In this document: piece after piece, positions 1 through 11,700 of the stretch
How the letters are laid out: the number at the start of each line of letters is the position of its first letter
How positions within the stretch are numbered: position 1 is the first letter of the stretch
Source of the DNA: Vicugna pacos
Lineage: Eukaryota > Chordata > Mammalia > Artiodactyla > Camelidae
DNA: 64,000 bases
Direction of reading: 5' to 3'
Assembly (NCBI RefSeq): GCF_048564905.1
Contig: NC_132988.1
Coordinates: forward strand, 68,566,001-68,630,000
Notes under the pieces: model-generated
The model's database searches: none
Seen by the model: the letters and a program-made list of their open reading frames with translations, nothing else
Told to the model about the DNA's origin: nothing
Translations under genes and position numbers: made by a program

Positions 1-304
1 ACATCTGTGGTTTTCTCTTTGTATCTTTTTGTTCCTTCCAATTTGCTTTAAAAGAAGAAATTTCAATTTTGTTTTCTCCCAAATCCTGTGTCCCTTCTCT
101 TCAATCTACTTTTCCATTGCCATCTTGAAGATACATTGCTTTTTGTCATTAGCGAAGCATCTGGCTGAGAAGAAAGCTTTTTCTTCAATGTGTGTACTTT
201 TTACCTTTTGGCATTATGAGTATTATTGTACAAATTGCCTTGAGAAATAATAAAGTTGAGTCTTCTTGTAAGACTTTAGTATTAAAAGTTCCATTTTGGT
301 TTAG

Positions 305-595
305 TTTTGGGGGTTTTTTTTTTACTTTTTTTTTAATTGAAGTATAGTCAGTTTACAATTTGTGTCAATATCTGGTGTACAGCACAGTCATACATGAATA
401 TACATATATACATATATATTCTTTTTCACTGTAAGCTACTACAAGGTATCAAATATAGTTCCCTGTGCTATACAGTATAAACTTGTTTATCTATTTTATT
501 TATACCAGTCAGTATCTGCAAATCTCGAACTCCCAATTTATCCCTTCCCACATCCTTCCCCCTGGTAACCATAAATTTATTTTCCATTTTGGTAA
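305..595 (-). mobile_element. L1 3' end fragment in AMTN intron
   Basis: It starts with a T-rich run (the poly-A tail on the minus strand), followed by the complement of the L1 3' UTR seen elsewhere in the window: the 'tatagcacagggaactata' and 'ggttaccaggggg' tracts read in reverse. It is 5'-truncated and inserted antisense to AMTN. Confidence 0.8.
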
Positions 596-1313
596 CTTCT
601 GTGACATTATGTGAATTTCTATAGAAATAAAAATAAACCTTGGAACCCTAGTTTTTGTTTGACAAACCGTAACTTTAGTTCTTAGATTGCTAGAGCACAC
701 CAGCATCTCACCCAAGTCTTTTCAACTATAAATTCATAGCATTTACAAAGTTGTCAGGGACCAGTATTTCTCACTTAGCTCTAAGAGCTCTGCTAGGATT
801 GGGGTTCTTGGACAGCATCATCCACACTTTCCGAGCAGTGCTCAATTTTAATAGCAAAATATCCAGGTAATCATTATGAGACTAAATACATATGCTTCAA
901 GAAATCTTTGTATTTTAAAATATCCATTCCATGTTTTCATGTGTCTTCTGAGATGCCATAGAAAAGAAATATGTGTTTTATCTTCATGACTACTTGGAAT
1001 AATTTTAAGTTTTGAGATAGCTTGAGACCAAAATTATTTTTTGTTCATCCAATTTACTAACGTCTACCTTTTAAATGTGCTGCCTTGGACTGGTTTCTAA
1101 ATCTCTCTGAGTCTAATTTTCTTTTTCAGATTGGATGAGTGCCAATTCCAGTCTGGCTCTATGAGTCTACATCTATGATTATAGATGACACATTCACACA
1201 AATATTTGTTCAACACATATTGTATACTTTTAAGAAAGTCTCAATATTTATATCATCTGCCAGAACTTACCTTTTAATATCTCTTTTACTAAATTTTTCA
1301 CTTTTTTTTTCAG

Positions 1314-1349
1314 ATATTACCAGTTATAGTAGCACACCTTGGAGTCCAG
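1314..1349 (+). CDS. AMTN: AMTN exon encoding ILPVIVAHLGVQ
   Basis: A 36-nt, phase 0-0 exon. The acceptor is a long T-run followed by CAG (1311-1313) and the donor is GTAAGA at 1350. It encodes ILPVIVAHLGVQ, which aligns with human amelotin VLPIFVTQLGAQ. Comparison with the human gene suggests it is the fourth exon from the 3' end. Small symmetric phase-0 exons are typical of SCPP genes, so its skipping would keep the frame. Confidence 0.9.
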
Positions 1350-1464
1350 GTAAGATTATTTTGTAATAAGATTTTTATTTTAAATCATCTTAGCATGACA
1401 TATTTAATCCTGTCTCAATTCACCAGATAGTCACCAAGTTTCCTATCTACTTTGCACCTTATAG

Positions 1465-1690
1465 ACACTGATAATAACAAGAACTAACACTTACTGAGCA
1501 CTTACTATGTGCCAGGTACTGAGCTAAGCACCTTTTTATTTACTATGTACTACCTCACCTAATCTTCAAAGCAAACTTTTATAGACAATATATTTCTTTC
1601 CAATTTGAAGATGAGTGCCGGCAATCTTATAGTTACTCAGCTACAATCACACAGTTAGTAAATGTCACAGATGAAGCAAACAATCATTTA
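1465..1690 (-). repeat. MIR SINE
   Basis: Shows the reverse complement of the MIR 3' part: 'cttactatgtgccaggtact' and, further on, a degenerate 'cacacagttagtaaatg'. It is an old, diverged element in an AMTN intron. Confidence 0.75.
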
Positions 1691-2029
1691 AACCACAGTG
1701 TTAAAACAAGTTAATGGACTTACCTAATAATTAATAATTTGGGGAATTTTTAATCTCAAGTTTACTTATTAACTATATACCTTTTCCCTGAAAATAATAA
1801 AACATTTTCATCTCTCCCTATTTTCCTTTATGAAAGGTAACTCTTGAGATCAATGATAAAATCACCAAGAGCCAAGATCAAATATGAGCATCAGATGGCA
1901 GCTTTTACTTCTAAAAGCGGAATCAAATATAAAATTCACATTAAATCTTATTTAACTTTATTAATTAAAGTTTATGTGCAAATATATTGATCAAAATAAT
2001 TTTTATAGTAGAGAAGATTATTAGGTGCA

Positions 2030-2365
2030 ACTTAAATTTAAACAAAAGGAAAATTATTAAGTAAACTGTACAACATAAAAGCAAATACTCTGTGGCCATT
2101 CAGAAGTATATTTATTAAAATTTGTTGGTAATATGGCTAAATGATTATCATGTAGTATTAAAAGAAAAGGTAAGACAAATTGTATAAATGACATGACTTC
2201 TAGTATGTTAAAAAGAAATGTTCGAAAAGCATCTGGAGAAAATATATCAAATTCTGCATGATGGGATTATATTTTTTTCTTTATTGCTTTCTGCAAAGTC
2301 CAAGTTTCCTCTAATATGCACCTATTACTTAATAATAGAAATATATATAATTTTTTAAATGCAGA
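2030..2365 (+). mobile_element. Old L1 (L1M-type) 3' UTR relic
   Basis: A diverged, A-rich tract resembling the 3' UTR of mammalian-wide L1 (tail region with 'ttgctttctgcaaagtccaa'). It sits in the AMTN intron before the SSEE exon. Family assignment is by eye. Confidence 0.4.
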
Positions 2366-2595
2366 AGACTTCCCATCACTCAGATAATAAATGTTAGCAG
2401 TGCAATATCATGTGCTGACTTGAGTTTTGTGATACAAGTCACAAAGGCAGTTTAAACTATTACTGAAAATTAAAAATGTATACATCTGTTTTATAATCTT
2501 TAAAATTATTTTAAGTTTTAAAGTTATGTTATTTATATCTTGCCTCAAATATATTAAAAGTTGCCTAATAATCTGTGTTATTATTTTCCCTTTAG

Positions 2596-2622
2596 GGTAC
2601 TATCCTAAGCTCAGAAGAATTG
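2596..2622 (+). CDS. AMTN: AMTN exon encoding GTILSSEEL
   Basis: A 27-nt, phase 0-0 micro-exon. The acceptor is TTTCCCTTTAG (ends 2595) and the donor is GTAAAA at 2623. It encodes GTILSSEEL, identical to the corresponding human segment as I recall it. The SSEE core holds a Ser-x-Glu site of the kind FAM20C phosphorylates, and phosphorylation here is thought to matter for the protein's mineralising activity. The same motif recurs in AMBN exon 10. Confidence 0.92.
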
Positions 2623-3404
2623 GTAAAAAAAAAAATTTTTTTAATTACTAGCATTTCAAATTCTTTTCACTGCTACCACAATGCTGTTTTCTTTTTTTTT
2701 TTTTTAATATAATGCTTTCATATAGTCTCTTTTGATCACAAAACCTAAACCTGGTGCATACTACAATGAACTGAACATTTTTATAGGTTTTCGCATTAGA
2801 TAAATCCTTTGTCCAGCTGGGGACTTCATCATCCTTCTCCATCTACTTTCCCATTAACTTGACTTAACTTTTGTTCTCTGTATTTGATGTTAGATTCAGT
2901 TCTATCCCAAAAGCCAATGCATATTTTTACACTTTAGATTGATTAAAATATGGGACTGTAAGTTATTGAAATGCATGCAGATGTAGAACAATACATATAT
3001 TGGTATTTATTGCAGGAAAGATTTATTTTCTTGACAAATTTTTAATTCTTGGAGGAAATTATCCTCTTATGGTGATGAATGAACTCTTCACTATACATAT
3101 GAATAATTAGAGGGCTGAACCTAGGTAAAATTCATATTACCATTACTAAACACTTCTATATATTTCCCCATAAGTCATTTTTAGAAAAAAATGACTTGAA
3201 TTAATGTATCTAAACATGATACTGAACTAAAGAGTTGAGGCAATATCTGGGAAGACAGTTCTTTAAATGTTTCTATTATGGAAAAGGTAGAGACTTGATA
3301 GACTGTCCATAAATAAAATAAAGTAACAATTCTGCCAACATTTATACATGAGCACCCATATCTACCAGTTATTGACCCAATTCTGTAAAAACAGGGATTT
3401 TAGT

Positions 3405-3570
3405 AGACCTTTTTACACATATGGCCTCTAATCCTCAACAAATTACAAAACAGAGATTTTTAATCCAACTTTACAGAAATAGAAACTGTGGCTCTGAAAG
3501 CTTACTCAACTTAGGTCCCAAGGTCAAAAAAGAATAGATCCAGATTGAAAATCATTCTTCTATCCACTGT
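3405..3570 (-). repeat. MIR SINE, degraded
   Basis: Contains the order expected of a minus-strand MIR: an 'actttacagaaatagaaactg' stretch, then 'aggtcccaaggtca', then a degenerate tRNA-like end. It lies in the AMTN intron. Confidence 0.55.
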
Positions 3571-3849
3571 ACCAGTGATTTTCATTTTTTTTTTAGTGAA
3601 ATCCATAGTAACAGCTTTATTTTTCATGCAGCCAACACAAATGCATTTTATGAAACAATATTTACCCTTAACATATAGAATGCACTTGGTAATTTATAAT
3701 CTATTATTGTTGTCTTACTTTTAAATGATGGTACCACCCACTTTCTTTGTTTCAAATGCATGGATGTCACAACCCCTAACCTGAAAACTTCTGTACTCTA
3801 CTCCTGTCTCTTATCCGGCATAAGTCGAATTCTGGTTTCAGTACAACAT

Positions 3850-3985
3850 AAATCTAAGACAGTGTTTTCCAAACTTCAGTCCTGGACCATCAAACCAGGA
3901 CAACTTGGAGTGCTGGTTGAAAGTGCATATTTCTACCTCTTAAGTGGCTCTTATGCAAAGTAACAATTGAGAACCGCACTCAAGG
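3850..3985. repeat. MER5-like hAT-Charlie relic
   Basis: The ends look like degraded MER5 inverted termini: 'cagtgttttccaaacttcag' on the left and 'aattgagaaccgcact' on the right. The length of about 135 bp is compatible with a deleted MER5 copy. A short open frame over it (3760-3963) is chance. Confidence 0.5.
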
Positions 3986-4795
3986 AAATGGACCTGTATC
4001 TTAATTATGAGACTTCAACCCTTTTGGTTCTTCGAGAATCCCATCGAACTCTCTCTAAAACCAGCTGATTCCTGCCTGACTTCTCTCTGAAACTAGCTGA
4101 TTTCAAATTATTTCTTCTTTGGAAGAAATTTCACAGTAATTTTTTCCCAGGGGGAAAAAAGAACAATTGTAGGCAGCAACAGCATTCATTACCAGTGTGC
4201 AAATCATTGACAGTCCGATAGAGAGGAGATCCACTGAATAACCTCAAGGAATACACCAGTGGTCGAATTACCAAAAGAAAGATTTCTGACTAAATATTCC
4301 AATGCCTTTGAAAAATACCTTAAAAGAAATCTGAAGGGATACAAACCATGAGAGAAGGATTGATTGCATTAATTTTCCATTAATTTTATCTCTTAAATTA
4401 CTTTAAAATATATATGGGTGAAAGACTATGATTTAGGTCAATAACAGAGATACAACCCACTGTAATGTATGGATTCTCTGCCTTAGCTCTACCTCCAGCT
4501 GTACCTGATACGAACAAATTATGCATTTTTCCTTTTCCTGGGCCTGACTTGATTCTGGCTCTCCCCTCCTGAGGGAAATGGAGCACATCAAGGAATCCTA
4601 GTAATGAAACCAGCATCAGGCTTGGCTCAGGTAGGGGCGGCATTTCCTCCGAGGAAGGCTCAATCTTTACTGGCTCTACCCTCTCCATCTGCAAATCCTA
4701 CCCAAACTTGCTACCCACCAAGAAGAAAAAGGTGGTTGACCAGCCTTAAAATGTGTTCTTTTGACTTTGTTTTCTTTTTCCTTCCCTCATTCCAG

Positions 4796-5060
4796 CCAGC
4801 AGCCCCGCAAATCTTCACAGGCCTTATCTTCCATCCCTTGTTCCCTGGAGCCATCCAGCCCACCAGTCAGGCTAATCCAGATGTCCAGAACGGAATCCTT
4901 CCTGCAGGACAAGCAGGAGTAAATTCTGCCAACCAGGGAACGCCACGGGGCCCCCTCCCAACTTCCAGTGGCACAGATGATGACTTTGTAGTGACCACCC
5001 CTGCAGGCATCCAAAGGGGCACACACACTATGGAGGAAACCACCACACCATCGCCAAATG
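4796..5060 (+). CDS. AMTN: AMTN large 3' exon
   Basis: A 265-nt exon entered in phase 0 and left in phase 1. The acceptor is CATTCCAG (ends 4795) and the donor is GTAAAT at 5061. It encodes 88 codons running from PAAPQIFTGLIF to TTTPSPN, plus the first base of a Gly codon. It contains the acidic GTDDDF patch and the Thr/Pro-rich tail expected of the O-glycosylated amelotin C-terminus. Relative to my recollection of human amelotin there are about three extra residues at the exon start (AAP) and two fewer in the SQAGANPD region (here SQANPD). Open reading continues past the donor to 5137, but that extension is intronic. Confidence 0.93.
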
Positions 5061-5738
5061 GTAAATTCTCCAAGCCGCTCATGTGCCCCTGGGCCATGAA
5101 AGTCATCTGCAAAGTGGAAGGAGAATTCTTGCCTTGACAAATGCAGATCCCAGTAATACCAGGGAGCCCTTTTATTCATCACATTTGATTGCAGCAATGT
5201 GAGGGAGTGTTTTCACTAGGCTACCAACCCTATCAAATCTACCAGAAAGAAGACATTTAATTGCTGGCATAACTTATCTTCTATTTTAAATCAGAGCTAG
5301 AAATATTTGGAAACAAACGGTGCTCTCCCTTTCCTATCCTCCCCACCCCCACAACCCTCAAACACACACAGGACACAGCTAATCAATCAAGATATTCTTT
5401 TCTACTCCCTAATCATGGATGAGTCTCAGAATCTTCCTAACATAAGGTTGCAAGCAGCCACTAGTAATAGATGCAGTTAGCACAGTAGATGAACCCACGT
5501 GCCATTCCCCTCAGATGGAACTTTTAAAACGTGGCAAAAATAAGCTCTTCTAGCACCAACAGAGATAATCGTTTAATCTGTGAGGATGTCCAGACCCAAG
5601 TGTTTCAAATGTCCAAATGGACAAAAGGATGATTCGCTATTGATACTCTTGACCCTAGAAAAGAAGTTTTGATCTCAAATTAAAATGTTTAAATTCAATG
5701 CTTTTACCTAAATTTAAAAGTGTTTTATTTTATTCCAG

Positions 5739-5749
5739 GAATTCAGTAA
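5739..5749 (+). CDS. AMTN: AMTN terminal coding segment (G)IQ-stop
   Basis: The acceptor TTTTATTCCAG ends at 5738. The bases GA complete the split Gly codon, followed by ATT CAG TAA, giving the C-terminus NGIQ exactly as in human amelotin. The stop is at 5747-5749 and the rest of the exon is 3' UTR. It is too short for ORF finders and was identified through splice phase. Confidence 0.9.
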
Positions 5750-6040
5750 GCTGTCTCAAATTTTTTCAACTAAGCCACCTCAAATGTGATGACACATGAG
5801 AATCTTTTTCATTGATCATATTACGGAATAGGCTGAGACACACTGGAGAGTATCAGAAGAAATTCATTCTTAGTTTACCTATAGAAATGTTCTTGAAATT
5901 TCTGAAAATATATACTTCCTGGAGAATACTGACTTCTGAAAAAGAATACTAGAATTAAATGGATAAATTTGTCTTTGAAATATAACATTATGCCACTTTG
6001 GACCTGGATGATATATATATTAAAATGTATTTTGAAATTG
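5750..6040 (+). other. AMTN: AMTN 3' UTR (inferred end)
   Basis: This is the non-coding remainder of the last AMTN exon. Two candidate ATTAAA polyadenylation signals lie at 5954-5959 and 6019-6024. The second is followed by a G/T-rich stretch (about 6058-6075) suited to be a downstream element, so cleavage near 6040 is favoured. This is inference; no transcript evidence is available. Confidence 0.5.
6019..6024 (+). terminator. Candidate AMTN polyadenylation signal ATTAAA
   Basis: An ATTAAA hexamer in the last AMTN exon with a G/T-rich element 35-50 bases downstream. ATTAAA at 5954-5959 is the alternative. Confidence 0.4.
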
Positions 6041-7668
6041 ACTCTTTTTCTTCTTTGCGGAGTTGGGGGTTGGTGAAAGAAGGTCGGACCATTTCAGAAA
6101 CTCCATCACCTCAGGACACCTAGGTGATTACTCACGGTCTAGACTTTCTCTGGAAGCAGGCAGTGCAGCATTCATGGGAGTGGACATCCAGCTGTCTAAG
6201 GACAAGTTCTAATTTCTTCACAACCACCTTAAGACCCACTGTCTCCCACAGGAGCCACAAATTTAATTTTCAACAAGCAAATTAATTGCAAATTAAAAGC
6301 AAATTATATGTGCATCTAAAATATGCAAAAGCCAAAAATTATGTCATATTGCCTATCCTCAAGCTGCTTATATACTAGTGATTCTGGCATTTAATGTTTA
6401 GTTTGGTATGTCTGAGAGTTAGCAATGACATTGATAAAAGTATTCACTAAAGAAACTCTTGCTCTGCACATCTAAAAGGTAGAATTTAATCTTATTTAAG
6501 TGTATAGCCCAGACCATTGCACTCCATTCAGAGTGGGAGGGACTGAGAGGCATTAATACAAACTACAGAGAGGCCCCACGTAGGAAAGACATGGGCATTG
6601 AATTTAAACATTTTCACTTGAGATCAAAAGATATTAATAACATTTCCCACTATATTTTCATCAGCCTCATCAGTATGGAACAAACCTAAATATATACTCA
6701 CAAAATATATTCCATGTTAAGTTTTTCAGATGGTTAAAAATTTAGTAGTGGCTAAAGATTTATTAGCCATGGTGTTTTAGATGTGCAGAGCTGAATAACA
6801 TATTATGAATTTTCAAGATTTTTATAGTCAAATGAGAGTAAATTATTTTGCCATTAGTGTCATGTGATACTTACTACAAGTGTTAATCGAAAGATTTCCT
6901 AGGTAACCCTCTATAGAAAAAAAAAAAAGAGTCTCTATGAGCTTCATTTTACTTATCTGTAAAACAGGGGCAAAAACTCCTGTTATAGACATCCCACAAG
7001 GTTAACATGATGAGTTCGATAAGACGGTAAGGGGTAGGAGTATTCCTGAAAGCCATTTCTAAAGTGGAACAACGAGAGCAACTGAATCATTCACAAACCA
7101 CATACATTTATCCCACTAAACTCAAAATCAATTTCTCCTCAATTCAACCTTTCTTAGGCAAATCTCAAAAATACCTATGATCATCCCAATGCCTTTTGAT
7201 GCAAAGTATGATGAAAGGAAAGCCACCATGGAGAGAGACAGATGTTGTTACTGGTTGTAGTTAAAATATCTTACATTTTCAAGAGCTACAAACATAAGAC
7301 TCTGTGAACACATTGCTAGCATCCCCTTGGGGTTTTGGAAGGAGCCAGGGCAAGTAAAAGGCCCTGAAGCTTAAGCTTTATTAGCTTCATAATCAATCCA
7401 TCTCTGCCTCACCACTTTCACCCAGTTCTATTTGCCCTTCCTTCCCTTGTGTTTGTGTTATTTTTGTAACATCCTATTTACATCCTTATTAGATGGCAAA
7501 AAGTCATAATAACACCTCCCTTGTTCTAGGTGACAAATTCTGCTTGGCGTACAAAGCAAAGGGAAATAATGTATAGTGAGAGCATTCTATGTGGGAAGTA
7601 CAAAATATTTTTGAAAAACTAAGCTCTAATTTAGTCTTGGTAAGGCAAATGGATACCAAGCTCTGGAG
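6041..7668. other. Intergenic, mostly no recognisable feature
   Basis: No exon-like open frame with splice sites and no tRNA. The only repeat I can support is a short + strand MIR piece at about 6935-7040 ('cttatctgtaaaacaggggc' and a following 'acatgatgag' block). The rest is unassigned AT-rich DNA downstream of AMTN. Confidence 0.5.
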
Positions 7669-8013
7669 AAGTGCTGTCCAATCGAAATATAACATGAACC
7701 ACATATGTCATTTAAAATTTCCTAGTAGCCACATGAAAAAGGTAAAAAGTAGGTGAAATTAATGTTAATATATTTTATTTAACCCTATGTGTGTGTGTGT
7801 ATATGTATATGTATATGTGTATATATACAATATTATAGCCTGACATATATGCAATACAAAAAAATCAATGATCTATTTTATCTTTTTTGGGGGGGTGGTG
7901 TTACTAAATCTTTGGAAGTAGATGTGTATTTCTGTTTGCATATTAATTTAGACTAGCCTTTCAAGTGCTTAACAACCACATTTGGTTAGTGGCTACCATA
8001 TTGGACAATGCAG
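7669..8013. repeat. Non-autonomous hAT-type DNA transposon (MER family)
   Basis: Left end 'gtgctgtccaatcgaaatat' and right end 'tattggacaatgcag' form matching inverted termini. The interior has the familiar 'tagtagccacatgaaaaagg' and 'ttagtggctaccatattgg' blocks. It is a mammalian-wide MITE-like element; the exact subfamily is not assigned. It contains a (TG)n/(TATG)n tract at about 7788-7830. Confidence 0.75.
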
Positions 8014-8039
8014 GTCTAAATATAATAGAAGAAGAGCCA

Positions 8040-8155
8040 CAGCATTAAAAGTAACACCCCTATTTAACCAATGGGGAATCTAAAGCTTTGTGTTAGTAAC
8101 ATTTCCAAGGTCACTCAGGAGCTAGTATTTGGTGGAAATGGGTTTTGAACTTAAA
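8040..8155 (-). repeat. MIR SINE fragment
   Basis: Minus-strand MIR core: 'ccaatggggaatctaaagc', then 'ccaaggtcactcaggagcta', then a degenerate tRNA-like end. Confidence 0.55.
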
Positions 8156-8214
8156 TTTCCACAAGATATAAAGTTGAAAGAAACTTTTCTAAATTACCAA
8201 AAAAAAATCAATCA

Positions 8215-9725
8215 AATTTAATCAATAGTGTTAGAGAAAAGACTGGACCATAAAATGATAATACAAAATTATTGTCATATGAAGAGACAGAAAAGAATAG
8301 ATATTGACCTTACACATTTCACAAAAATTAACTCAAATTAATTTCATAGACCTAGAAAAAAATGCAAAAAATAAATAAATAAATAAAAATAGAGGAGTCT
8401 TAAAAAAAATTTATATACCTAAACATAAAATGCAAAGCCAGAGATTCCTAGTATATATAATGTGGGAGTATATCTAGATAATGTTAGGTTTGGTGATGAC
8501 TTTTTAGATAGCATATCAAAAGTACACTCTATGAAGGAAAAATTGGTAAGTTAGACTTTCACTAAAGTTAAATTTTTCTGCACTGCAAAAGATAGTGTTA
8601 AGAAAATAAAAAGACAAGCCACAGACTAGGAGAAAAATCTTAGCAAAACATATACCTGATAAAGGACTGGCATGCAAAATATAGAAAGAATTCATAAAAT
8701 TCAACAATAACAAAACAAGCAATACAATTTTTTTGAATAGGCAAAAATCCTGAACAGACACCTCACCAAAGAAGACATACAGATGGCAATTATTCAGAAT
8801 ACGGGAAACAAGGCTCAACATCATATGTCAGCACGAAACTGCAAATTTAAAACCAATGAGATACCATTAAACACCTATTAGAAAGGTTAAAATCCACAAC
8901 ACTGGTAACGTCAAATACTGCTAAGGATGTGAAGCAACAGGAACTCCCATTCATTGCCGGTAGAAATGCAAAATGGTACAGCTACTTTGGGAGACAGTTT
9001 GGCAGTTTCTTACAAAACTTAAGATACTCTTAGCCATATGATCAAGCAATTGTGCTCCTTAGTATTTACCCATATGAACTGAAAACTTTAGTTCACACAA
9101 GAATCTGCATACAAATGTGTATAGCAACTTTACTCATAATTGCCAAACCTGGAAGTAAACAAGATGTCCTTCAATAGTTGAATGGATAAGAAAACTGTGG
9201 TAAACCATACAATGGAGTATTAGTCAGTTATCAAGTCACAGAAAGTCATGAAGTAATCTTAAATGCATACTGCTAAGCAAAAGAAGCCAATATGCAAAGA
9301 TATATACTACACGATTCCAGCTAGATGACATTTTGGAAAAGGCAAAACTGTGGTGACAGTAAAACGGTCGGTGACTGCCAGAGTTCTGGGGAGAGGAAGG
9401 ATGAACAGGTGAAGTACAAGGGATTTTTAGGGCAATGAAACTATTCTGTGTAATACAGATACAGAGACAGTAGGTACATACATTTTTCAAAACCCACATA
9501 ATATACAACATAAAGAGTAAATCAGAATGTAAACTGTTGGATTTAGTTAATAAAATGTGTCAGTATTGGATCATCAATTGTAACAAATTTATGACACTAA
9601 TGCAAGATATTAGCAATAAGATTAACTGTAGGGTAATGGGAAAGGAGATAAAGAGGAGCTCTATGTACTTTCTGCTCAATATTTCTGTAAACTTAAAATT
9701 GTGTTGTTTAATAATATTAATCTTT
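8215..9725 (+). mobile_element. Ancient L1 (L1MA/MB type), ORF2 3' part plus 3' UTR
   Basis: Recognisable eroded ORF2 C-terminal blocks ('ttcacaaaaattaactcaaa', 'ggaaacaaggctcaacatca', 'caatggagtattagtcagtt'). They are followed by a 3' UTR with 'gtactttctgctcaatattt' ending near 9725. It is heavily diverged, so much older than the L1 copies at 27-31 kb and 61 kb. Open frames on either strand are remnants or shadows. Confidence 0.75.
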
Positions 9726-10869
9726 AAATATATCAAGAAATTACTGGTTAGTATTTTAAAATATTAGCCCACAGTGTTTGCAGATTGATACTGTTTGCTA
9801 GAAATGATGACTAAGAGATAGAAAACGTCGCCCCCTCGTGGTCCTGAGAAAGCAAATCTAAAAGCATAATGAACCAGCCGGAGCCAGGGAAAAGACAGCA
9901 ATGGCCCCTTTAGGGGGAATGGGTACTTCTAGGAACAAATAAAGTCTCAACTATGATAGCTATCCATAAATGCAAGCAAGAACTCAAGCAGTCAGGAGGA
10001 AGGGTGATTAAGGACAACATTTAAGGAAAACCACAGAGAGTATGAGCAAAGTATGTAAGTGATTAATGCCTTGTAATACCATGAGAGTAAGTAGGAAAGA
10101 AGGAAACAAGATTTTATAACTCCTCCAACTGTCTACATTATCCCTTGGGTAGGAAGACCTCCGCAGGCCAGGAAAAAAGTCACACTAAAGGGTCATAAAA
10201 TTGCAGGCTCATCCTCCCAGTAGAATACTGGCAGACCTGACCTGTAGACATCTAATCTAAGACGCAAAAAGCCATATTCAGGAAATTTAATGGGACTAAG
10301 CAAATACAAGTTGAACTTTTAATTATTGATATTCTTAAAACTTTAAATTTGTTAAACTAAAACAGGTAACTATATACCTAATATGAAATGGGTATGTGAC
10401 AGATTTTAGATCAACACACAGGACAAAAATTGTAACAATTATTCACTTCAGAGGAAAATTCAAAAGAACAACTAATTTAAACTTCCTTTAACTTTAACCT
10501 GCAAGAAGACGTTACATATAAGACAATCTCAGCAAGTAGTGTATTTTTGTCCCTTATAGAAGCTACGAAATATTTTTAGGAACTAAAGATCCTACTACTT
10601 TATTTCAATGTCCCTGTGCAACTGAGAATAGAACAATTGAGAAGTCATAGAAGTAAGGTAGCACATCCAAGATCACTTTCTGTGCAGATCATCACCCTGC
10701 CTCCCCATTATCATCCCAGGTAGATAGCCACCACTGGTGTTGTGGACATATTCATGTCGCACATTGCATCCTCAGTATTTTGAGTACAACCTCCTGGATG
10801 TCAATATATATTGCTAAGGATGTTTACTGTCACCCTACATTCTAACCTTGGGATCTATGTGTCATTCAT
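9726..10869. other. Intergenic, nothing recognised
   Basis: No coding potential with splice support and no repeat I can name. Composition is AT-rich like its surroundings. Confidence 0.4.
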
Positions 10870-11700
10870 GAGTTCTTTCTCCAGCTGCATCTAGCCTACT
10901 GTTAAACTATCTATTGTTCTCTTAATTTTGTTTATTGGTGTTTTCAGTTTCAGAATTTCTATTTGGCTCTTTCTGAAATCTGCTACGTCGTATTTTATAG
11001 TTTCCTGTTCCCTGTCAAAGTTTTCAAGCTTTGCTTTTATCCCTTTGAATATAGTCTTAGTTTTTTCAAAGCAGAGTATAATTCTAATTATCTTGATTCC
11101 CCGTCTGTTTCTTCCTATTGTCTGTTTTTCTTCTCATTCCTCCTCATGGTTTCTTGCCTCCTCCTAAATCAGGTCATCTTTGATAACAAGTCAAATTTTG
11201 TTTCTAAAAATTTTTTGTAGAAACAATTAGGACCAGAGAGCATTTCTGTTTATTTTTGCCAGGAGGCCAGGGAAACAACAACCTGGATCATCCTAATCCA
11301 ATTTTAGAGTTTAAGATTTTTCTGGGCCCCTCAGATCACAGAAAGGCAGGCTGCAGTCGCTCGAGGGCTGACTTACTTCTAGTTCACCCCTGCTGGGCCC
11401 TAATCCACCTGGGGAGTAGCTTTCCAGGGCTCCCACATTTGGTGGGCCCTGGACTCTGACTGTTGTCCCTCCAGGCCACTCAGCCTATTGAATATACACT
11501 TTAGCCACTTCCAGATCAGCAACCAGCACCAGCACAAAAACAGCCCTAAATGCTGGACTCTCCTTTCCAGACATCCATCTCCCCCTGGGTTTGGCCCAGT
11601 GATTCTTTACTAGCTGATTAACTCTTTGATGGTTTTAACATTTTTTAATGTATCATTCAGTTTTTAGTTGTCTTGAGCAGGGAAAATCAGTCTAAATTAG
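10870..11700. mobile_element. Probable ancient L1M 3' region relic
   Basis: Blocks such as 'tttcagaatttctatttggc' and the later 'gagagcatttctgtttattt' resemble the pyrimidine-rich 3' regions of old mammalian L1 (L1M/L1ME group). The overlapping open frames at 10928-11220 come from this T-rich repeat and carry no protein family signature. Family assignment is tentative. Confidence 0.4.

Larger units (their letters stand above)
1..6040 (+). other. AMTN: AMTN (amelotin) gene, 3' part
   Basis: Four coding exons (1314-1349, 2596-2622, 4796-5060, 5739-5749) with AG/GT borders join into one open frame of about 112 residues that matches the C-terminal half of mammalian amelotin. Recognisable stretches are GTILSSEEL, QIFTGLIFHPLFPG, GTDDDF and VTTPAGIQRGTH, ending in NGIQ-stop. 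Amelotin is a secreted SCPP protein of maturation-stage ameloblasts and junctional epithelium; it sits in the basal lamina at the enamel surface and promotes mineral deposition. The N-terminal exons and promoter lie upstream of the window. The gene is on the same strand as AMBN, as in other mammals. The frame shows no disruption, so it looks functional. The 3' end is inferred from a polyadenylation signal. Confidence 0.93.

Noticed and set aside
1139-1366. 75-codon frame covering the AMTN exon at 1314
   Set aside because: The exon is read there in another frame; the conserved amelotin residues come from the phase-0 frame of 1314-1349 only.
4604-5137. 177-codon + strand frame read as a complete small gene
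   Set aside because: Its middle is AMTN exon 4796-5060; the parts before the acceptor and after the donor are intron read-through.
4398-5197. Minus-strand frames opposite the AMTN 3' exon
   Set aside because: Shadows of the G/C-richer coding exon; no family signature.
11256-11459. Gly/Pro-containing + strand frame that could suggest another SCPP exon
   Set aside because: No acceptor/donor pair in a suitable phase, no signal peptide, and it lies in an old L1-like repeat.
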